Below are positions 53,383-63,120 of a stretch of DNA of 64,000 nt, piece after piece. Made by a program: the position numbers and the translations under genes. The stretch comes from Pseudomonas psychrophila HA-4. GTDB lineage: Bacteria > Pseudomonadota > Gammaproteobacteria > Pseudomonadales > Pseudomonadaceae. The stretch is taken from the NCBI RefSeq assembly GCF_000282975.1, contig NZ_ALJC01000062.1:124001-188000 (forward strand), written 5' to 3'. Each line of letters starts with the position of its first letter. Within the stretch, counting starts at the first letter, position 1. Below the pieces are notes generated by a model that was not told the origin of the DNA, did no database searches, and worked only from the letters and a program-made list of their open reading frames with translations.

Positions 53383-54276
53383 CTAAACCGCCAACAAAAC
53401 CCCCTGCTCTTCCCTGCACAACTCCAACAAGAAATCCCACACGACCCGTAGCCTCACCGACTTGTGCAACTCGCGCCGGGTGCTGATCCAGTAGCTGCGC
53501 TGCACCGATTCATCAGGCAGTACGCGTACCAGTTCCGGGTCGTTGCTGGCCATGTAGTTGGGCAGTACCGCGATGCCCAGTCCGGCGCGTGCCGCTTGTT
53601 GCTGCGCAATAACGCTGGTGCTGCGAAAGCTCACGGTCGGGTTGCGGCAGAAGTGGTTGATAAACAGCAGTTCCTGACTGAATAGCAGGTCGTCGACGTA
53701 GCCGATCCAGTAGTGGTTGGCCAGGTCGTCGCGGTTTTTCAGCGGCGGTGCTTTTTCGAGGTAGGTGCGGCTGGCGTAGAGCGCCAAACGGTAGTCAGTG
53801 AGCTTGCGGGTGATTAACAGGTCGGCGTGGGGGCGGTCGAGGTGGACACTGATTTCTGCCTCTCGGTTGAGGATGCTGACAAAGCGCGGCACCGCCACCA
53901 ACTCAACTTCAAGCCCTGGATAACGTTCAAATAACCCGCGTAATCGCGAGGTGATGAACATGATCCCGATGCCTTCAGTGACGCCCAGGCGGATTTTGCC
54001 CAGAGGGGCGATGGCCTGGGTGATTTCTTCTTGGGCCAACAGGGCGACGTTTTCCATCGCTTCGGCATGTTTGAGCAGTGCCTGCCCGGCTGGGGTTAGT
54101 TCGTAGCCTTGGGCGTGTTGCACAAACAGCGCCGTGCCGAGGTGCTGTTCAATGCTCTCAATGTGCCGCGCTACTGTGCTGTGGGTGGTATTGAGGCGCT
54201 TGGCTGCCGTGAGCAGGCGCCCGCTGCGCTGCAACTCCAAAAAATACCGCAGGTCGTTCCAGTCGAACATCGTCAT
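53383..54276 (-). CDS. LysR-family transcriptional regulator
   Basis: A 297-residue regulator. N-terminal winged helix DWNDLRYFLELQRSGRLLTAAKRLNTTHSTVARHIESIEQHLGTALF (about residues 5-51) and a C-terminal periplasmic-binding-protein-like effector domain. Divergent from the GMC oxidoreductase gene across about 130 bases, so it probably controls that gene and the following transporter; the effector is unknown. Confidence 0.88.
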   Translation of the reverse strand: MTMFDWNDLRYFLELQRSGRLLTAAKRLNTTHSTVARHIESIEQHLGTALFVQHAQGYELTPAGQALLKHAEAMENVALLAQEEITQAIAPLGKIRLGVTEGIGIMFITSRLRGLFERYPGLEVELVAVPRFVSILNREAEISVHLDRPHADLLITRKLTDYRLALYASRTYLEKAPPLKNRDDLANHYWIGYVDDLLFSQELLFINHFCRNPTVSFRSTSVIAQQQAARAGLGIAVLPNYMASNDPELVRVLPDESVQRSYWISTRRELHKSVRLRVVWDFLLELCREEQGVLLAV

Positions 54277-54407
54277 CCCTCAGTGCCCGGTATTCCCAGG
54301 CTGTGCAAAAACGCACAAGCCATGGGTGAAATCGCGCGTTTTCAACTCGAAAATAATCAATACGATGGTGTAGGACAAGAACAATAAATATAGGCGCGAG
54401 GTGATGC

Positions 54408-56069
54408 ATGCCATCAGCCAATAAGGTGTATGACTACATCGTCGTGGGCGCCGGGCCTGCGGGTTCGGTGTTGGCCAATCGGCTGTCTGCCGATCCCAAG
54501 CACACAGTGCTGCTGCTCGAAGCCGGCGGCAAAGATAACTACCCGTGGATCCATATTCCGGTGGGCTACCTGTATTGCATTGGTAACCCGCGCACCGACT
54601 GGTGTTTCAAAACCCAAGCTCAGCCCGGCTTGCAAGGCCGCAGCCTGAGTTACCCGCGTGGCAAGGTGTTGGGCGGTAGCTCATCCATCAACGGCATGAT
54701 CTACATGCGCGGCCAGGCCGGTGACTACGATCACTGGGCCGAGTTGGGTAACGGGGGCTGGTCTTGGAAAGACGTGTTGCCGCTGTTCAAACGCAGTGAA
54801 AAACACCACGCCGGGAATTCCGCGCTGCACGGTGCTGATGGCGAGTGGCGGGTTGAGCAACAGCGTTACACATGGTCGATTCTGGATGCCTTCCGTGACG
54901 CAGCCGCTCAAAACGGGATCGCCAGCGTCAATGATTTCAACGGTGGCGACAATCAGGGCTGTGGATACTTTCAAGTGAACCAGCGGGCCGGTGTGCGCTG
55001 GAATGCCTCCAAAGCTTTTTTGCGTCCTGTGGATAAACGCCCCAATCTGACCGTGTTGACCGGCGTACAGGTCGACAAAGTCCTGCTTGAAAACCGGCGT
55101 GCTACTCAAGTGCGTGCTCGCTGGCAAGGCGCTGACCATGACTTTACTGCACGCCGCGAGATCATCTTGTGTGCAGGCTCGATTGGCTCTCCCGGTATTT
55201 TGCAGCGCTCTGGCATTGGTCCTCGCCCCCTGCTAGAAAGCCTGGGGATAACGGTTCAACACGAACTGCCCGGCGTCGGTGGCAACCTGCAAGACCACCT
55301 GCAACTGCGACTGATCTTCAAACTGAGCAATGCCCGCACCCTTAACCAAGTGGCCAACAGCCTGTGGGGCAAAGTCGGTATGGGCCTGCGTTATGCCTAC
55401 GATCGAAGTGGTCCATTGGCCATGGCCCCAAGCCAACTGGGTGCCTTCGTCAAATCTGACCCGGATCAACCCTCAGCCAATTTGCAGTATCACGTACAAC
55501 CGCTGTCGCTGGAGCGCTTTGGCGAGCCGCTGCATACCTTCCCGGCCTTCACGGCCTCGGTGTGCAACTTGCGGCCAAAAAGCCGCGGCCGGGTCGATAT
55601 TCGTTCGGCCAACCCGAATGACGCGCCACTCATCGACCCTAATTACCTGAGTCACCCCGACGACTTAAAAGTCGCAGCCGACGCGATACGCCTAACCCGG
55701 CGCATTGTGGCCAGTTCAGCGCTCCAGGCTTTCAACCCCGAGGAATACCTGCCCGGTAGCGCCCTGCAAAGCGAACAGGAGTTGTACGAAGCGGCGGCTA
55801 AGATCGGTACTACCATCTTTCATCCTGTGGGCACCTGCCGCATGGGGCAAGACGTAGAAGCGGTAGTTGATGCCGAGCTACGGGTCCATGGCGTTCCGGG
55901 CTTGAGAGTGGCGGACGCCTCGATCATGCCGAATATCGTCTCAGGTAACACCTGTTCACCCACGTTGATGATTGGCGAAAAAGCCGCACAGTTGATTCTG
56001 AATGCGCACCTTCATGCACAGGAGAAAGAAGCGGGCGCGAGCCGCACAGCAGCTACACCGGTCGCGTGA
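54408..56069 (+). CDS. GMC-family FAD oxidoreductase (alcohol/choline dehydrogenase-like)
   Basis: A 553-residue flavoprotein. DYIVVGAGPAGSVLANRLSADPKHTVLLLEAGG (about residues 9-41) binds FAD; PRGKVLGGSSSINGMIYMRGQAGDYDHWAELGN is GMC signature 1 and GSIGSPGILQRSGIGP signature 2; the C-terminal HPVGTCRMG...VADASIMPNIVSGNTCSPTLMIGEKAA supplies the active-site His. No signal peptide. It oxidises an alcohol to an aldehyde; the substrate is unclear. It sits between a LysR gene and an MFS symporter gene, suggesting a substrate-uptake-and-oxidation module. Confidence 0.85.
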   Translation: MPSANKVYDYIVVGAGPAGSVLANRLSADPKHTVLLLEAGGKDNYPWIHIPVGYLYCIGNPRTDWCFKTQAQPGLQGRSLSYPRGKVLGGSSSINGMIYMRGQAGDYDHWAELGNGGWSWKDVLPLFKRSEKHHAGNSALHGADGEWRVEQQRYTWSILDAFRDAAAQNGIASVNDFNGGDNQGCGYFQVNQRAGVRWNASKAFLRPVDKRPNLTVLTGVQVDKVLLENRRATQVRARWQGADHDFTARREIILCAGSIGSPGILQRSGIGPRPLLESLGITVQHELPGVGGNLQDHLQLRLIFKLSNARTLNQVANSLWGKVGMGLRYAYDRSGPLAMAPSQLGAFVKSDPDQPSANLQYHVQPLSLERFGEPLHTFPAFTASVCNLRPKSRGRVDIRSANPNDAPLIDPNYLSHPDDLKVAADAIRLTRRIVASSALQAFNPEEYLPGSALQSEQELYEAAAKIGTTIFHPVGTCRMGQDVEAVVDAELRVHGVPGLRVADASIMPNIVSGNTCSPTLMIGEKAAQLILNAHLHAQEKEAGASRTAATPVA

Positions 56070-56159
56070 AAGCGATCGTGGTTTCGGTCGCAGTCATCCG
56101 AAACCGACAGTGGACAACAACAATAATCACTGTGGCCCATAGGGCTGAGGACATTGAAT

Positions 56160-57785
56160 ATGTCGGACTCAATTACACAATCGGCTGCCGCCCCCGCGAA
56201 AGGGACTACTGGCCGTGAAGAACGAAAGATCATTTTTGCGTCATCCCTCGGGACCGTTTTCGAGTGGTATGACTTTTTCTTGTATGGCGCGCTGGCGACC
56301 GTCCTGAGCAAGCAGTTCTTTTCAGGGGTTAACGACACCACCGCGTTTATCTTTGCCTTGATGGCCTTCGCCGCCGGCTTTTTGGTGAGACCGTTCGGAG
56401 CACTGGTGTTTGGCCGCTTGGGCGACATGATCGGGCGCAAATACACCTTCCTCATGACCATCGTTCTGATGGGCTTATCGACCTTCGCTGTCGGCCTGCT
56501 GCCGACCTACACCAGCATCGGGATCGCCGCGCCGATCATGCTGGTGCTGCTGCGCATGCTCCAAGGGCTAGCGCTGGGCGGTGAATATGGCGGTGCGGCG
56601 ACGTACGTGGCTGAACACGCGGCCCCCAGCAAGCGGGGTTTCAACACCAGCTGGATTCAATCCACTGCGACCTTGGGCCTTCTGCTGTCACTGATCGTAG
56701 TGCTGAGTTGCCGTTACCTTACGGGTGATCAATTTGAAGTCTGGGGCTGGCGCCTGCCGTTCCTGCTGTCCATCGTGCTGCTGGGCATCTCGACGTGGAT
56801 CCGCATGAGCATGCATGAGTCACCTGCTTTCGCAAAAATGAAAGCTGAAGGTAAAACCAGCAAATCGCCGATCCGTGAATCGTTCGGCAAATGGGAAAAC
56901 CTGAAAATTGTGCTGATCGCCCTGTTCGGTATCAACGCAGGTCAGGCTGTGACCTTCTATACGGCGCAGTTCTACGTGCTGTTCTTCCTCACGCAGATGC
57001 TTAAGATGGACCCGGCCCAGGCCAACATGCTGTTAATTATCAGTGTGGTCATCGGTGCGCCGTTCTTCATCTTCTTTGGCTGGTTGTCGGACCGTGTGGG
57101 GCGTAAACCGATCTTAATGCTCGGCTTGCTGCTGGCCACGGTGCTGTACTTCCCGCTGTTCAAAGCCCTGAGCCACTACGCCAACCCGCAGATTGATGCT
57201 GCCAGTCGTCAGTCACCGATTGTGGTGATGGCCGACCCGTCGACCTGTACCTTCCAGTTCGACCCGGTGGGCAAAGCGCGTTTTGACAGCCCATGTGACA
57301 AGGTTAAAACCTTCCTCGTGAGACAGGGCCTGCCTTACAACTCGCAGTCCGCCCCTGCGGGTACCAATGTGCAGGTGTCGGTGGGTGAGCAACAGATCAC
57401 AGGCTTCGATGAAGCGGCCATGCGCGCTGCCATTACCGCAGCAGGCTACCCGGCGAAAGCCGACCCGAGCACCGTGAATCAGCCGATGGTGGTTCTGATA
57501 ATGGTGCTGCTGACACTCATCGCTTGCATGACCTACGGTCCATTGGCAGCGGTCATGGTTGAACTGTTCCCGACGCGCATCCGCTACACCTCCATGTCCC
57601 TGCCCTACCACATCGGTAACGGCTGGTTTGGCGGGTTCCTGCCGACCGTATCCTTTGCGTTGGTGGTCTTTACTGGGGATATTTTCTACGGGCTGTGGTA
57701 CCCCGTGGTCATCACTGGTGTGAGCTTGGTGGTGGGGATGCTGTTCCTCAAGGAAACCCGAAACGTGAACATCGATAAGGTCTAA
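56160..57785 (+). CDS. MFS transporter, metabolite:proton symporter family
   Basis: A 541-residue polytopic symporter. FASSLGTVFEWYDFFLYGALATVLSKQFF and LVRPFGALVFGRLGDMIGRKYTFLMTI hold the family A-motif and the FEWYDFxLYG motif of the MHS (SHS/KgtP-like) group, and LSDRVGRKPILMLG is the second A-motif. An unusual soluble insertion of about 95 residues (about 340-436, starting SHYANPQIDAASRQSPIVVM) with two Cys sits between the later helices. ATG 56160 with GAGGAC upstream is preferred over TTG 56154. Likely substrate: an organic acid or alcohol-derived metabolite; not resolved. Confidence 0.85.
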   Translation: MSDSITQSAAAPAKGTTGREERKIIFASSLGTVFEWYDFFLYGALATVLSKQFFSGVNDTTAFIFALMAFAAGFLVRPFGALVFGRLGDMIGRKYTFLMTIVLMGLSTFAVGLLPTYTSIGIAAPIMLVLLRMLQGLALGGEYGGAATYVAEHAAPSKRGFNTSWIQSTATLGLLLSLIVVLSCRYLTGDQFEVWGWRLPFLLSIVLLGISTWIRMSMHESPAFAKMKAEGKTSKSPIRESFGKWENLKIVLIALFGINAGQAVTFYTAQFYVLFFLTQMLKMDPAQANMLLIISVVIGAPFFIFFGWLSDRVGRKPILMLGLLLATVLYFPLFKALSHYANPQIDAASRQSPIVVMADPSTCTFQFDPVGKARFDSPCDKVKTFLVRQGLPYNSQSAPAGTNVQVSVGEQQITGFDEAAMRAAITAAGYPAKADPSTVNQPMVVLIMVLLTLIACMTYGPLAAVMVELFPTRIRYTSMSLPYHIGNGWFGGFLPTVSFALVVFTGDIFYGLWYPVVITGVSLVVGMLFLKETRNVNIDKV

Positions 57786-57796
57786 AGTCACCAGAC

Positions 57797-57865
57797 CTGT
57801 AGGAGCTACCGCAGGCTGCGATCTTTTGATCTTTAAAAGATCGCAGGCTGCGGCAGCTCCTACGA
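57797..57865. repeat. REP-like inverted repeat, copy 8
   Basis: CCTGTAGGAGCTACCGCAGGCTGCGATCTTT, TGATCTTT, AAAAGATCGCAGGCTGCGGCAGCTCCTACG. It differs from copies 1-7 in the CGCAGGCTGC arms, representing a second subtype, but keeps the same core. Between convergent genes. Confidence 0.85.
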
Positions 57866-57884
57866 GGGTTAATAAGCACACAAT

Positions 57885-57912
57885 AAAAAACCGACCCTCA
57901 GGTCGGTTTTTT
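57885..57912 (+). terminator. Bidirectional terminator between the MFS and PlsC genes
   Basis: AAAAAACCGACC, loop CTCA, GGTCGGTTTTTT: symmetric 12-bp stem with A- and T-runs on both sides, between two convergent genes. Confidence 0.9.
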
Positions 57913-58042
57913 ATGCTCTTAGAAAAACTTATGCACGTTTTTTGCTAAACAGTCATACCTAGAAATAAGTATTTAAATCATGAGGTTATGACTGTTTTTA
58001 CAAAGAAATCCAAAACTTGTGCACACGTTATCCACAATTCAC

Positions 58043-58813
58043 TCAGTTGACGGTTATCTCTTCTGATGCGGCCACAGGTGGCAGCGAACCCATGGCCCGC
58101 TGAGCGTCTTCATTCCAGGTTTGCACCCGGTCATTAAGTTCAGCAATGGCCCGTGGGCCGCTGCCGTTGGCGTACATCGGCTCCCCGATCACCAGCTCAA
58201 TCGTGCCTGGGCGCTTAGCCCAGCCAGTCTTGGGCCAGAACTTGCCCGCGTTGTGGGCAATTGGCAGCACCGGCAACTCTGCGTTGACCGCCAAGGCTGT
58301 ACCGCCCCGCGAAAATTTGCCGACCTGACCGTACGGCACACGCGTGCCCTCCGGAAAAATCAGCACCCAAACGTTGTCCTTGAGCAGCTCATCGCCCTTT
58401 TTGGCGATGTGCTTGAGTGCTGCCTTCGGGTTATCGCGGTCGATGGCAATCGGACGCAGCATCGCCATCGCCCAGCCAAAAAACGGCACGTACAGCAGTT
58501 CGCGCTTGAGCACCTGGCTCAACGGCTGAAAGTAAGCCGAGAGAAAAAACGTCTCCCAGGTACTTTGGTGGTTGGCCAGAATCACGCAGGGGCGCTCAGG
58601 GATGTGCTCAGCCCCGGTGACCTTGACGTTGATGCCCAGAAACACCCGCGTCAGCCACAACGCGCAGCGGCACCAATACACGTTGATAAAGCGGTAACGC
58701 GCAGGAAAGGACAAAAAGGGCGCGACAAAAAAACTCAGTGAGCACCACAGCAGAGAGCTGGAGCCCAACAGCAGGTAAAAGAAAAAAGTTCTGATGGCCT
58801 GCAGTATCGACAT
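58043..58813 (-). CDS. plsC: 1-acyl-sn-glycerol-3-phosphate acyltransferase
   Basis: A 256-residue inner-membrane acyltransferase making phosphatidic acid. N-terminal hydrophobic segment (about residues 5-30), catalytic HX4-acid motif in NHQSTWETFFL (about 75-85), substrate motif FPEGTRVPYGQVGKF and LPVLPIAHNAGKFWP. ATG 58813 (MSILQAIRTFFFYLLLG) is chosen over 58852. It is downstream of gmhB on the same strand with a 77-base gap, and two related acyltransferase-type genes (this one and an lpxL-type one) lie in the last 6 kb. Confidence 0.9.
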   Translation of the reverse strand: MSILQAIRTFFFYLLLGSSSLLWCSLSFFVAPFLSFPARYRFINVYWCRCALWLTRVFLGINVKVTGAEHIPERPCVILANHQSTWETFFLSAYFQPLSQVLKRELLYVPFFGWAMAMLRPIAIDRDNPKAALKHIAKKGDELLKDNVWVLIFPEGTRVPYGQVGKFSRGGTALAVNAELPVLPIAHNAGKFWPKTGWAKRPGTIELVIGEPMYANGSGPRAIAELNDRVQTWNEDAQRAMGSLPPVAASEEITVN

Positions 58814-58890
58814 AGCGACTTTTACCGTTGCGGATAAAACAGGAATGAACAACCCGGCGCACAGCGAGCTGGCGCGTGTTCAAACCTGTT

Positions 58891-59427
58891 TTATTTGTGG
58901 ATAAGTTCTGCGGCGACTGCCGCCAGATCGTCAAATATTAGGGTATTAACCGGTAAATTTTTGGCCAAAGTTTGTAGGCCTTTTCCGGTTTTTACCAAAA
59001 CTGGCTGAGAATCGACGGCTTGTGCAGCCTGTAAGTCACCCAAACTGTCACCGACAAACCAACATCCGGCTAAATCAGCACCGTAATGTGTGGCAATGGT
59101 CTGCAACATGCCCGGTTTGGGCTTGCGGCAAGCGCAGCCTGCATCGGGACCGTGAGGGCAATAAACGATCAGGCCGACCTCACCGCCCTGCTCGGCCACT
59201 AACGAACGCAAGCGCTCGTGCATGGCATCCAGCGTGGCGATGTCGTAATAGCCGCGGGCAATGCCGGACTGGTTGGTCGCGACGGCGACCGTCCAGCCCG
59301 CCTTGCTCAACTGCGCGATGGCCTCAATCGCGCCGGGGAGCGGTCTCCACTCCTCGACAGACTTGATGTAAGCGTCGGAGTCATAATTGATGACGCCGTC
59401 CCGATCGAGAATCAGCAGTTTCAACAT
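58891..59427 (-). CDS. gmhB: D-glycero-beta-D-manno-heptose-1,7-bisphosphate 7-phosphatase
   Basis: A 178-residue HAD phosphatase for ADP-heptose (LPS core) synthesis. HAD motif 1 LILDRDGVIN (about residues 5-14), NQSGIARGYY (about 51-60), the zinc-binding CPHGPDAGCACRKPKPGM (about 92-109) and GDSLGDLQAA (about 128-137). An exact DnaA-type nonamer overlaps its 3' end (58896). Eight bases after glyS, probably cotranscribed with it. Confidence 0.94.
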   Translation of the reverse strand: MLKLLILDRDGVINYDSDAYIKSVEEWRPLPGAIEAIAQLSKAGWTVAVATNQSGIARGYYDIATLDAMHERLRSLVAEQGGEVGLIVYCPHGPDAGCACRKPKPGMLQTIATHYGADLAGCWFVGDSLGDLQAAQAVDSQPVLVKTGKGLQTLAKNLPVNTLIFDDLAAVAAELIHK

Positions 59428-59434
59428 TCAGCCC

Positions 59435-61489
59435 TTAGCTCAGCAACGAAATATCAGCAACGCCCAGGAACAGGCCGCGCAAGCGCGCCAGCAAGGCGTA
59501 GCGGTTGGCGCGCACACTGGCGTCTTCAGCGTTGATCATCACCGCTTCAAAGAACGCATCCACCGGCTCGCGCAGCGAGGCCAGACGGGTCAGTGCTTCG
59601 TTGTACTGACGGGCAGCGGCCATAGGCTGGACCGCTTCGTCGGCTTTCTGAATGGCCGAGTACAGTGAGAACTCGCTGGCGTTGTCGAAGAACTTGGCTT
59701 CGACGTTTGTCGAAATCTTGCCTTCAACTTTGCTCAGCAGGTTCGAGACGCGCTTGTTCACGGCGGCCAGTGCAGCGGCTTCCGGCAATTGACGGAACGC
59801 TTGAACGGCTTGCACCCGCTGATCGAAGTCCAGTGCCGAACGCGGTTGCAACGCACGTACCGACAGGTAAGTCGCCACGTCCACGCCTTCGTCTTCGTAA
59901 CGCGCACGCAGGCGGTCGAAGATGAATTCCAGCACTTGATCCGCCAACCCGGCCGACTTGATCTTGGCGCCGAACGCCGACACAGCGAAATTCACTGCTT
60001 CGGTTAGGTCGAGGTCGAGTTTTTTGTCGATCAGAATGCGCAAGATACCCAGCGCTGCGCGACGCAGTGCATACGGGTCTTTGCTGCCGGTAGGCAACAT
60101 GCCGATACCGAAAATGCCCACCAAGGTGTCGAGCTTGTCGGCGATTGCCACTGCTGCACCCGTCAGGGTGGTCGGCAGTTCAGCGCCAGCACCGCGCGGC
60201 ATGTACTGCTCGTTTAGCGCCAGTGCGACATCTTGTGGCTCGCCATCGTTGAGGGCGTAGTAGTAACCGGCAATACCTTGCATTTCCGGGAACTCGCCGA
60301 CCATTTCGGTGGCCAGGTCGCACTTGGACAGCAAGCCTGCACGGGCTGCGCGCTGAGCGTCACCGCCAATGCGTGGCGCAATGAACGCGGCCAGCTTGGA
60401 CACGCGCTCGGCCTTGTCGAAAACGCTGCCCAGTTGCGCCTGGAACACCACGTTTTGCAGGCGCTGGTTGAAACTTTCTAGCGTTTGCTTTTTGTCTTGC
60501 TTGAAGAAGAACTCAGCATCGGTCAGACGCGGGCGAACCACTTTCTCGTTACCCGAGATGATTTGCTTCGGGTCTTTGCTCTCGATGTTGGCCACAGTGA
60601 TGAAGCGCGGCAGCAGCTTGCCATCAACGTCCAGCAGGCAGAAATACTTCTGGTTGTCCTGCATGGTGGTGATCAGGGCTTCTTGCGGCACATCCAGGAA
60701 GCGCTCTTCGAACGAGCACACCAGCGGCACCGGCCATTCAACCAGCGCGGTCACTTCGTCGAGCAGGCTTGGCGGCACGATGGCTGTCCCTTCCTGCATC
60801 GTTGCCAGTTCGGCCACACGCTTGGAAATCAGCTCGCGACGCTCATTGAAGTCCGCTAGCACATGGGCTTTGCGCAAGTCTTCGAGGTAGTTGGCAGGCG
60901 AAGTGATGCGCACGCTTTCTGGATGGTGGAAGCGGTGACCACGGGAGTCACGACCCGCCTTTTGCGCAAGGATAGTGCAGTCGATCACGTCATCGCCCAA
61001 CAGCATGACCAGCCATTGGGTTGGACGTACGAACTCTTCTTTGCGGGCACCCCAGCGCATGCGCTTAGGGATTGGCAGGTCGTTCAGTGAGTCTTCAATG
61101 ATGGTCGGCAGCAGGCTGGCGGTCGGCTTGCCGACGATCACCTGGCTGAAACGCAGTTTTGGACCACTTTGATCGATTTCGCTCAGCTCAACGCCGCACT
61201 TCTTGGCAAAACCAAGGGCTGCTTGCGTCGGGTTGCCTTCAGCGTCAAACGCGGCCTGACGTGGCGGGCCGTCGATGTTGATGCTGCGATCAGGCTGTTG
61301 CGTGTCGAGTTGGGTTAGCAGCACGGCTAGACGACGCGGCGCGGCATAGACTTTTTTTGCGCTGAAGTTCAGACCGGCGCTTTGCAGGCCTTTTTCGATA
61401 CCGGCCAAAAATGCTTCGGCCAACGTATTGAGGGCTTTTGGCGGCAGTTCTTCAGTGCCCAGTTCAACCAGAAAATCTTGAGCACTCAT
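59435..61489 (-). CDS. glyS: Glycyl-tRNA synthetase beta subunit
   Basis: A 684-residue subunit of the heterotetrameric glycyl-tRNA synthetase. Starts [27 protein letters not shown], with HYxDVPVGSQ-equivalent [12 protein letters not shown] (about residues 195-206), [33 protein letters not shown] and a C-terminal anticodon-binding ALSS/DALR-like region. Overlaps glyQ by 4 bases. Confidence 0.97.
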   Translation of the reverse strand: MSAQDFLVELGTEELPPKALNTLAEAFLAGIEKGLQSAGLNFSAKKVYAAPRRLAVLLTQLDTQQPDRSINIDGPPRQAAFDAEGNPTQAALGFAKKCGVELSEIDQSGPKLRFSQVIVGKPTASLLPTIIEDSLNDLPIPKRMRWGARKEEFVRPTQWLVMLLGDDVIDCTILAQKAGRDSRGHRFHHPESVRITSPANYLEDLRKAHVLADFNERRELISKRVAELATMQEGTAIVPPSLLDEVTALVEWPVPLVCSFEERFLDVPQEALITTMQDNQKYFCLLDVDGKLLPRFITVANIESKDPKQIISGNEKVVRPRLTDAEFFFKQDKKQTLESFNQRLQNVVFQAQLGSVFDKAERVSKLAAFIAPRIGGDAQRAARAGLLSKCDLATEMVGEFPEMQGIAGYYYALNDGEPQDVALALNEQYMPRGAGAELPTTLTGAAVAIADKLDTLVGIFGIGMLPTGSKDPYALRRAALGILRILIDKKLDLDLTEAVNFAVSAFGAKIKSAGLADQVLEFIFDRLRARYEDEGVDVATYLSVRALQPRSALDFDQRVQAVQAFRQLPEAAALAAVNKRVSNLLSKVEGKISTNVEAKFFDNASEFSLYSAIQKADEAVQPMAAARQYNEALTRLASLREPVDAFFEAVMINAEDASVRANRYALLARLRGLFLGVADISLLS

Positions 61490-62439
61490 TGTGCAGCCTC
61501 CAACTTAGCCAACACTTCATCACGCAAATCAGGTGGAGCCATCGGGAAGCCCAGCTTGGCGCGTGCTTCGAGATATGCCTGGGCCACCGAACGTGCCAGG
61601 GTCCGCACACGCAGAATGTACTGCTGGCGTGCTGTCACTGAAATTGCCCGGCGCGCGTCCAGCAGGTTAAAGGTGTGAGATGCCTTGAGCACCATTTCGT
61701 AGCTTGGCAGAGGCAGCGGCTGGTCGAGTTCGATTAGGCGCTTGGCTTCGCTTTCGTAGAAATCGAACAGCTCGAACAGCTTGTCGACGTTGGCGTGTTC
61801 AAAGTTGTAAGTCGACTGCTCGACTTCATTCTGATGGAACACATCGCCGTAGGTCACTTTGCCGAACGGGCCGTCAGTCCAGACCAGGTCGTAGACAGAA
61901 TCTACGCCTTGCAGGTACATCGCCAGACGCTCAAGGCCGTAGGTGATTTCGCCGGTCACCGGGTAGCACTCAATACCGCCTACTTGCTGGAAGTAAGTGA
62001 ACTGAGTGACTTCCATACCGTTGAGCCAGATTTCCCAGCCCAGACCCCAGGCGCCCAGTGTTGGCGATTCCCAGTTGTCTTCGACGAAACGGATGTCGTG
62101 AACCAGCGGGTCCAGGCCGATGTGCTTCAGGGAGCCCAAGTACAGCTCCTGGAAGTTTGGCGGATTGGGCTTCAATACCACCTGAAACTGGTAGTAGTGC
62201 TGCAGACGGTTCGGGTTTTCGCCGTAGCGGCCGTCAGTCGGGCGACGACTGGGCTGCACATAAGCGGCGTTCCAGGTTTCTGGGCCCAGAGAGCGCAAAA
62301 ACGTGGCGGTATGGAAAGTGCCGGCGCCCACTTCCATATCGTAGGGCTGAAGCACCACACAACCTTGCTCGGCCCAGTATTGCTGGAGGGCGAGGATCAA
62401 GTCTTGGAAGGTACGCACTGCTGGCGTAGGCTGGCTCAC
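61486..62439 (-). CDS. glyQ: Glycyl-tRNA synthetase alpha subunit
   Basis: A 317-residue class II synthetase subunit with the core [49 protein letters not shown]-type motif (here GPETW), [33 protein letters not shown] and [15 protein letters not shown] start at 62439 ([10 protein letters not shown]). Pairs with glyS; divergent from tag. Confidence 0.97.
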   Translation of the reverse strand: MSQPTPAVRTFQDLILALQQYWAEQGCVVLQPYDMEVGAGTFHTATFLRSLGPETWNAAYVQPSRRPTDGRYGENPNRLQHYYQFQVVLKPNPPNFQELYLGSLKHIGLDPLVHDIRFVEDNWESPTLGAWGLGWEIWLNGMEVTQFTYFQQVGGIECYPVTGEITYGLERLAMYLQGVDSVYDLVWTDGPFGKVTYGDVFHQNEVEQSTYNFEHANVDKLFELFDFYESEAKRLIELDQPLPLPSYEMVLKASHTFNLLDARRAISVTARQQYILRVRTLARSVAQAYLEARAKLGFPMAPPDLRDEVLAKLEAAQ

Positions 62440-62520
62440 AAATTCACCTGTTTCTTGGGCTGCGATTTAAAGAGCGGGAGTATACCCGATTCGGTCGCGC
62501 CTCCACCTCTTGGAGCCTAT

Positions 62521-63078
62521 ATGCCACGTTGTTTCTGGTGCCCTGATGACCCGTTGTATGCGGCCTATCACGATCAAGAGTGGGGCGTGCCGTTGCGCGA
62601 TGCGCATGGGCTCTTCGAGTTGTTATTGCTCGAAGGGTTCCAGGCAGGCTTGTCATGGATCACCGTTTTGCGCAAACGCGAGCACTATCGCAAGGTCATG
62701 TTCGGCTTTGATGTGCAGCGTTTGGCGGTCATGACAGACGCTGAGATAGAGGCCTTGCTGCTGGATCCGGGCATCGTGCGCAACCGCTTGAAAGTCACCG
62801 GTGCACGGCGCAACGCCCAAGCCTGGCTGGCTTTGAAAGACCCGGTCGAGTTTTTATGGTCGTTTGTCGGCGGCCAGCCGAAGATCAACCATTTCACCGA
62901 GCGCCATGAGTTTGCGGCCGTGACGCCCGAAGCTGAAGCCATGAGCAAAGGATTGAAAAAAGCCGGATTTACGTTTGTTGGCCCGACTATCTGCTACGCC
63001 TTCATGCAGGCCAGTGGCATGGTCATGGACCACGCCACCACCTGCGACCGCTACGCTGAACTGTCCAACGCCGGGTAG
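62521..63078 (+). CDS. tag: DNA-3-methyladenine glycosylase I
   Basis: A 185-residue enzyme removing 3-methyladenine from alkylated DNA. MPRCFWCPDDPLYAAYHDQEWGVPLRDAHGLFELLLLEGFQAGLSWITVLRKRE carries the N-terminal Cys/His zinc ligands and the catalytic Glu, and the C-terminal MDHATTCDRY supplies the other zinc ligands. ATG 62521; a longer upstream open frame (from 61795) runs antisense to glyQ and is not part of the gene. Confidence 0.95.
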   Translation: MPRCFWCPDDPLYAAYHDQEWGVPLRDAHGLFELLLLEGFQAGLSWITVLRKREHYRKVMFGFDVQRLAVMTDAEIEALLLDPGIVRNRLKVTGARRNAQAWLALKDPVEFLWSFVGGQPKINHFTERHEFAAVTPEAEAMSKGLKKAGFTFVGPTICYAFMQASGMVMDHATTCDRYAELSNAG

Positions 63079-63120
63079 AATGCGGGAAATTTGCTGACGT
63101 TACTTCTGAGAGATTTGCCT

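Noticed and set aside
61795-62520. In-frame upstream extension of tag
   Set aside because: It lies antisense to glyQ and has no homology to glycosylases; tag starts at 62521 with the conserved MPRCFWC.
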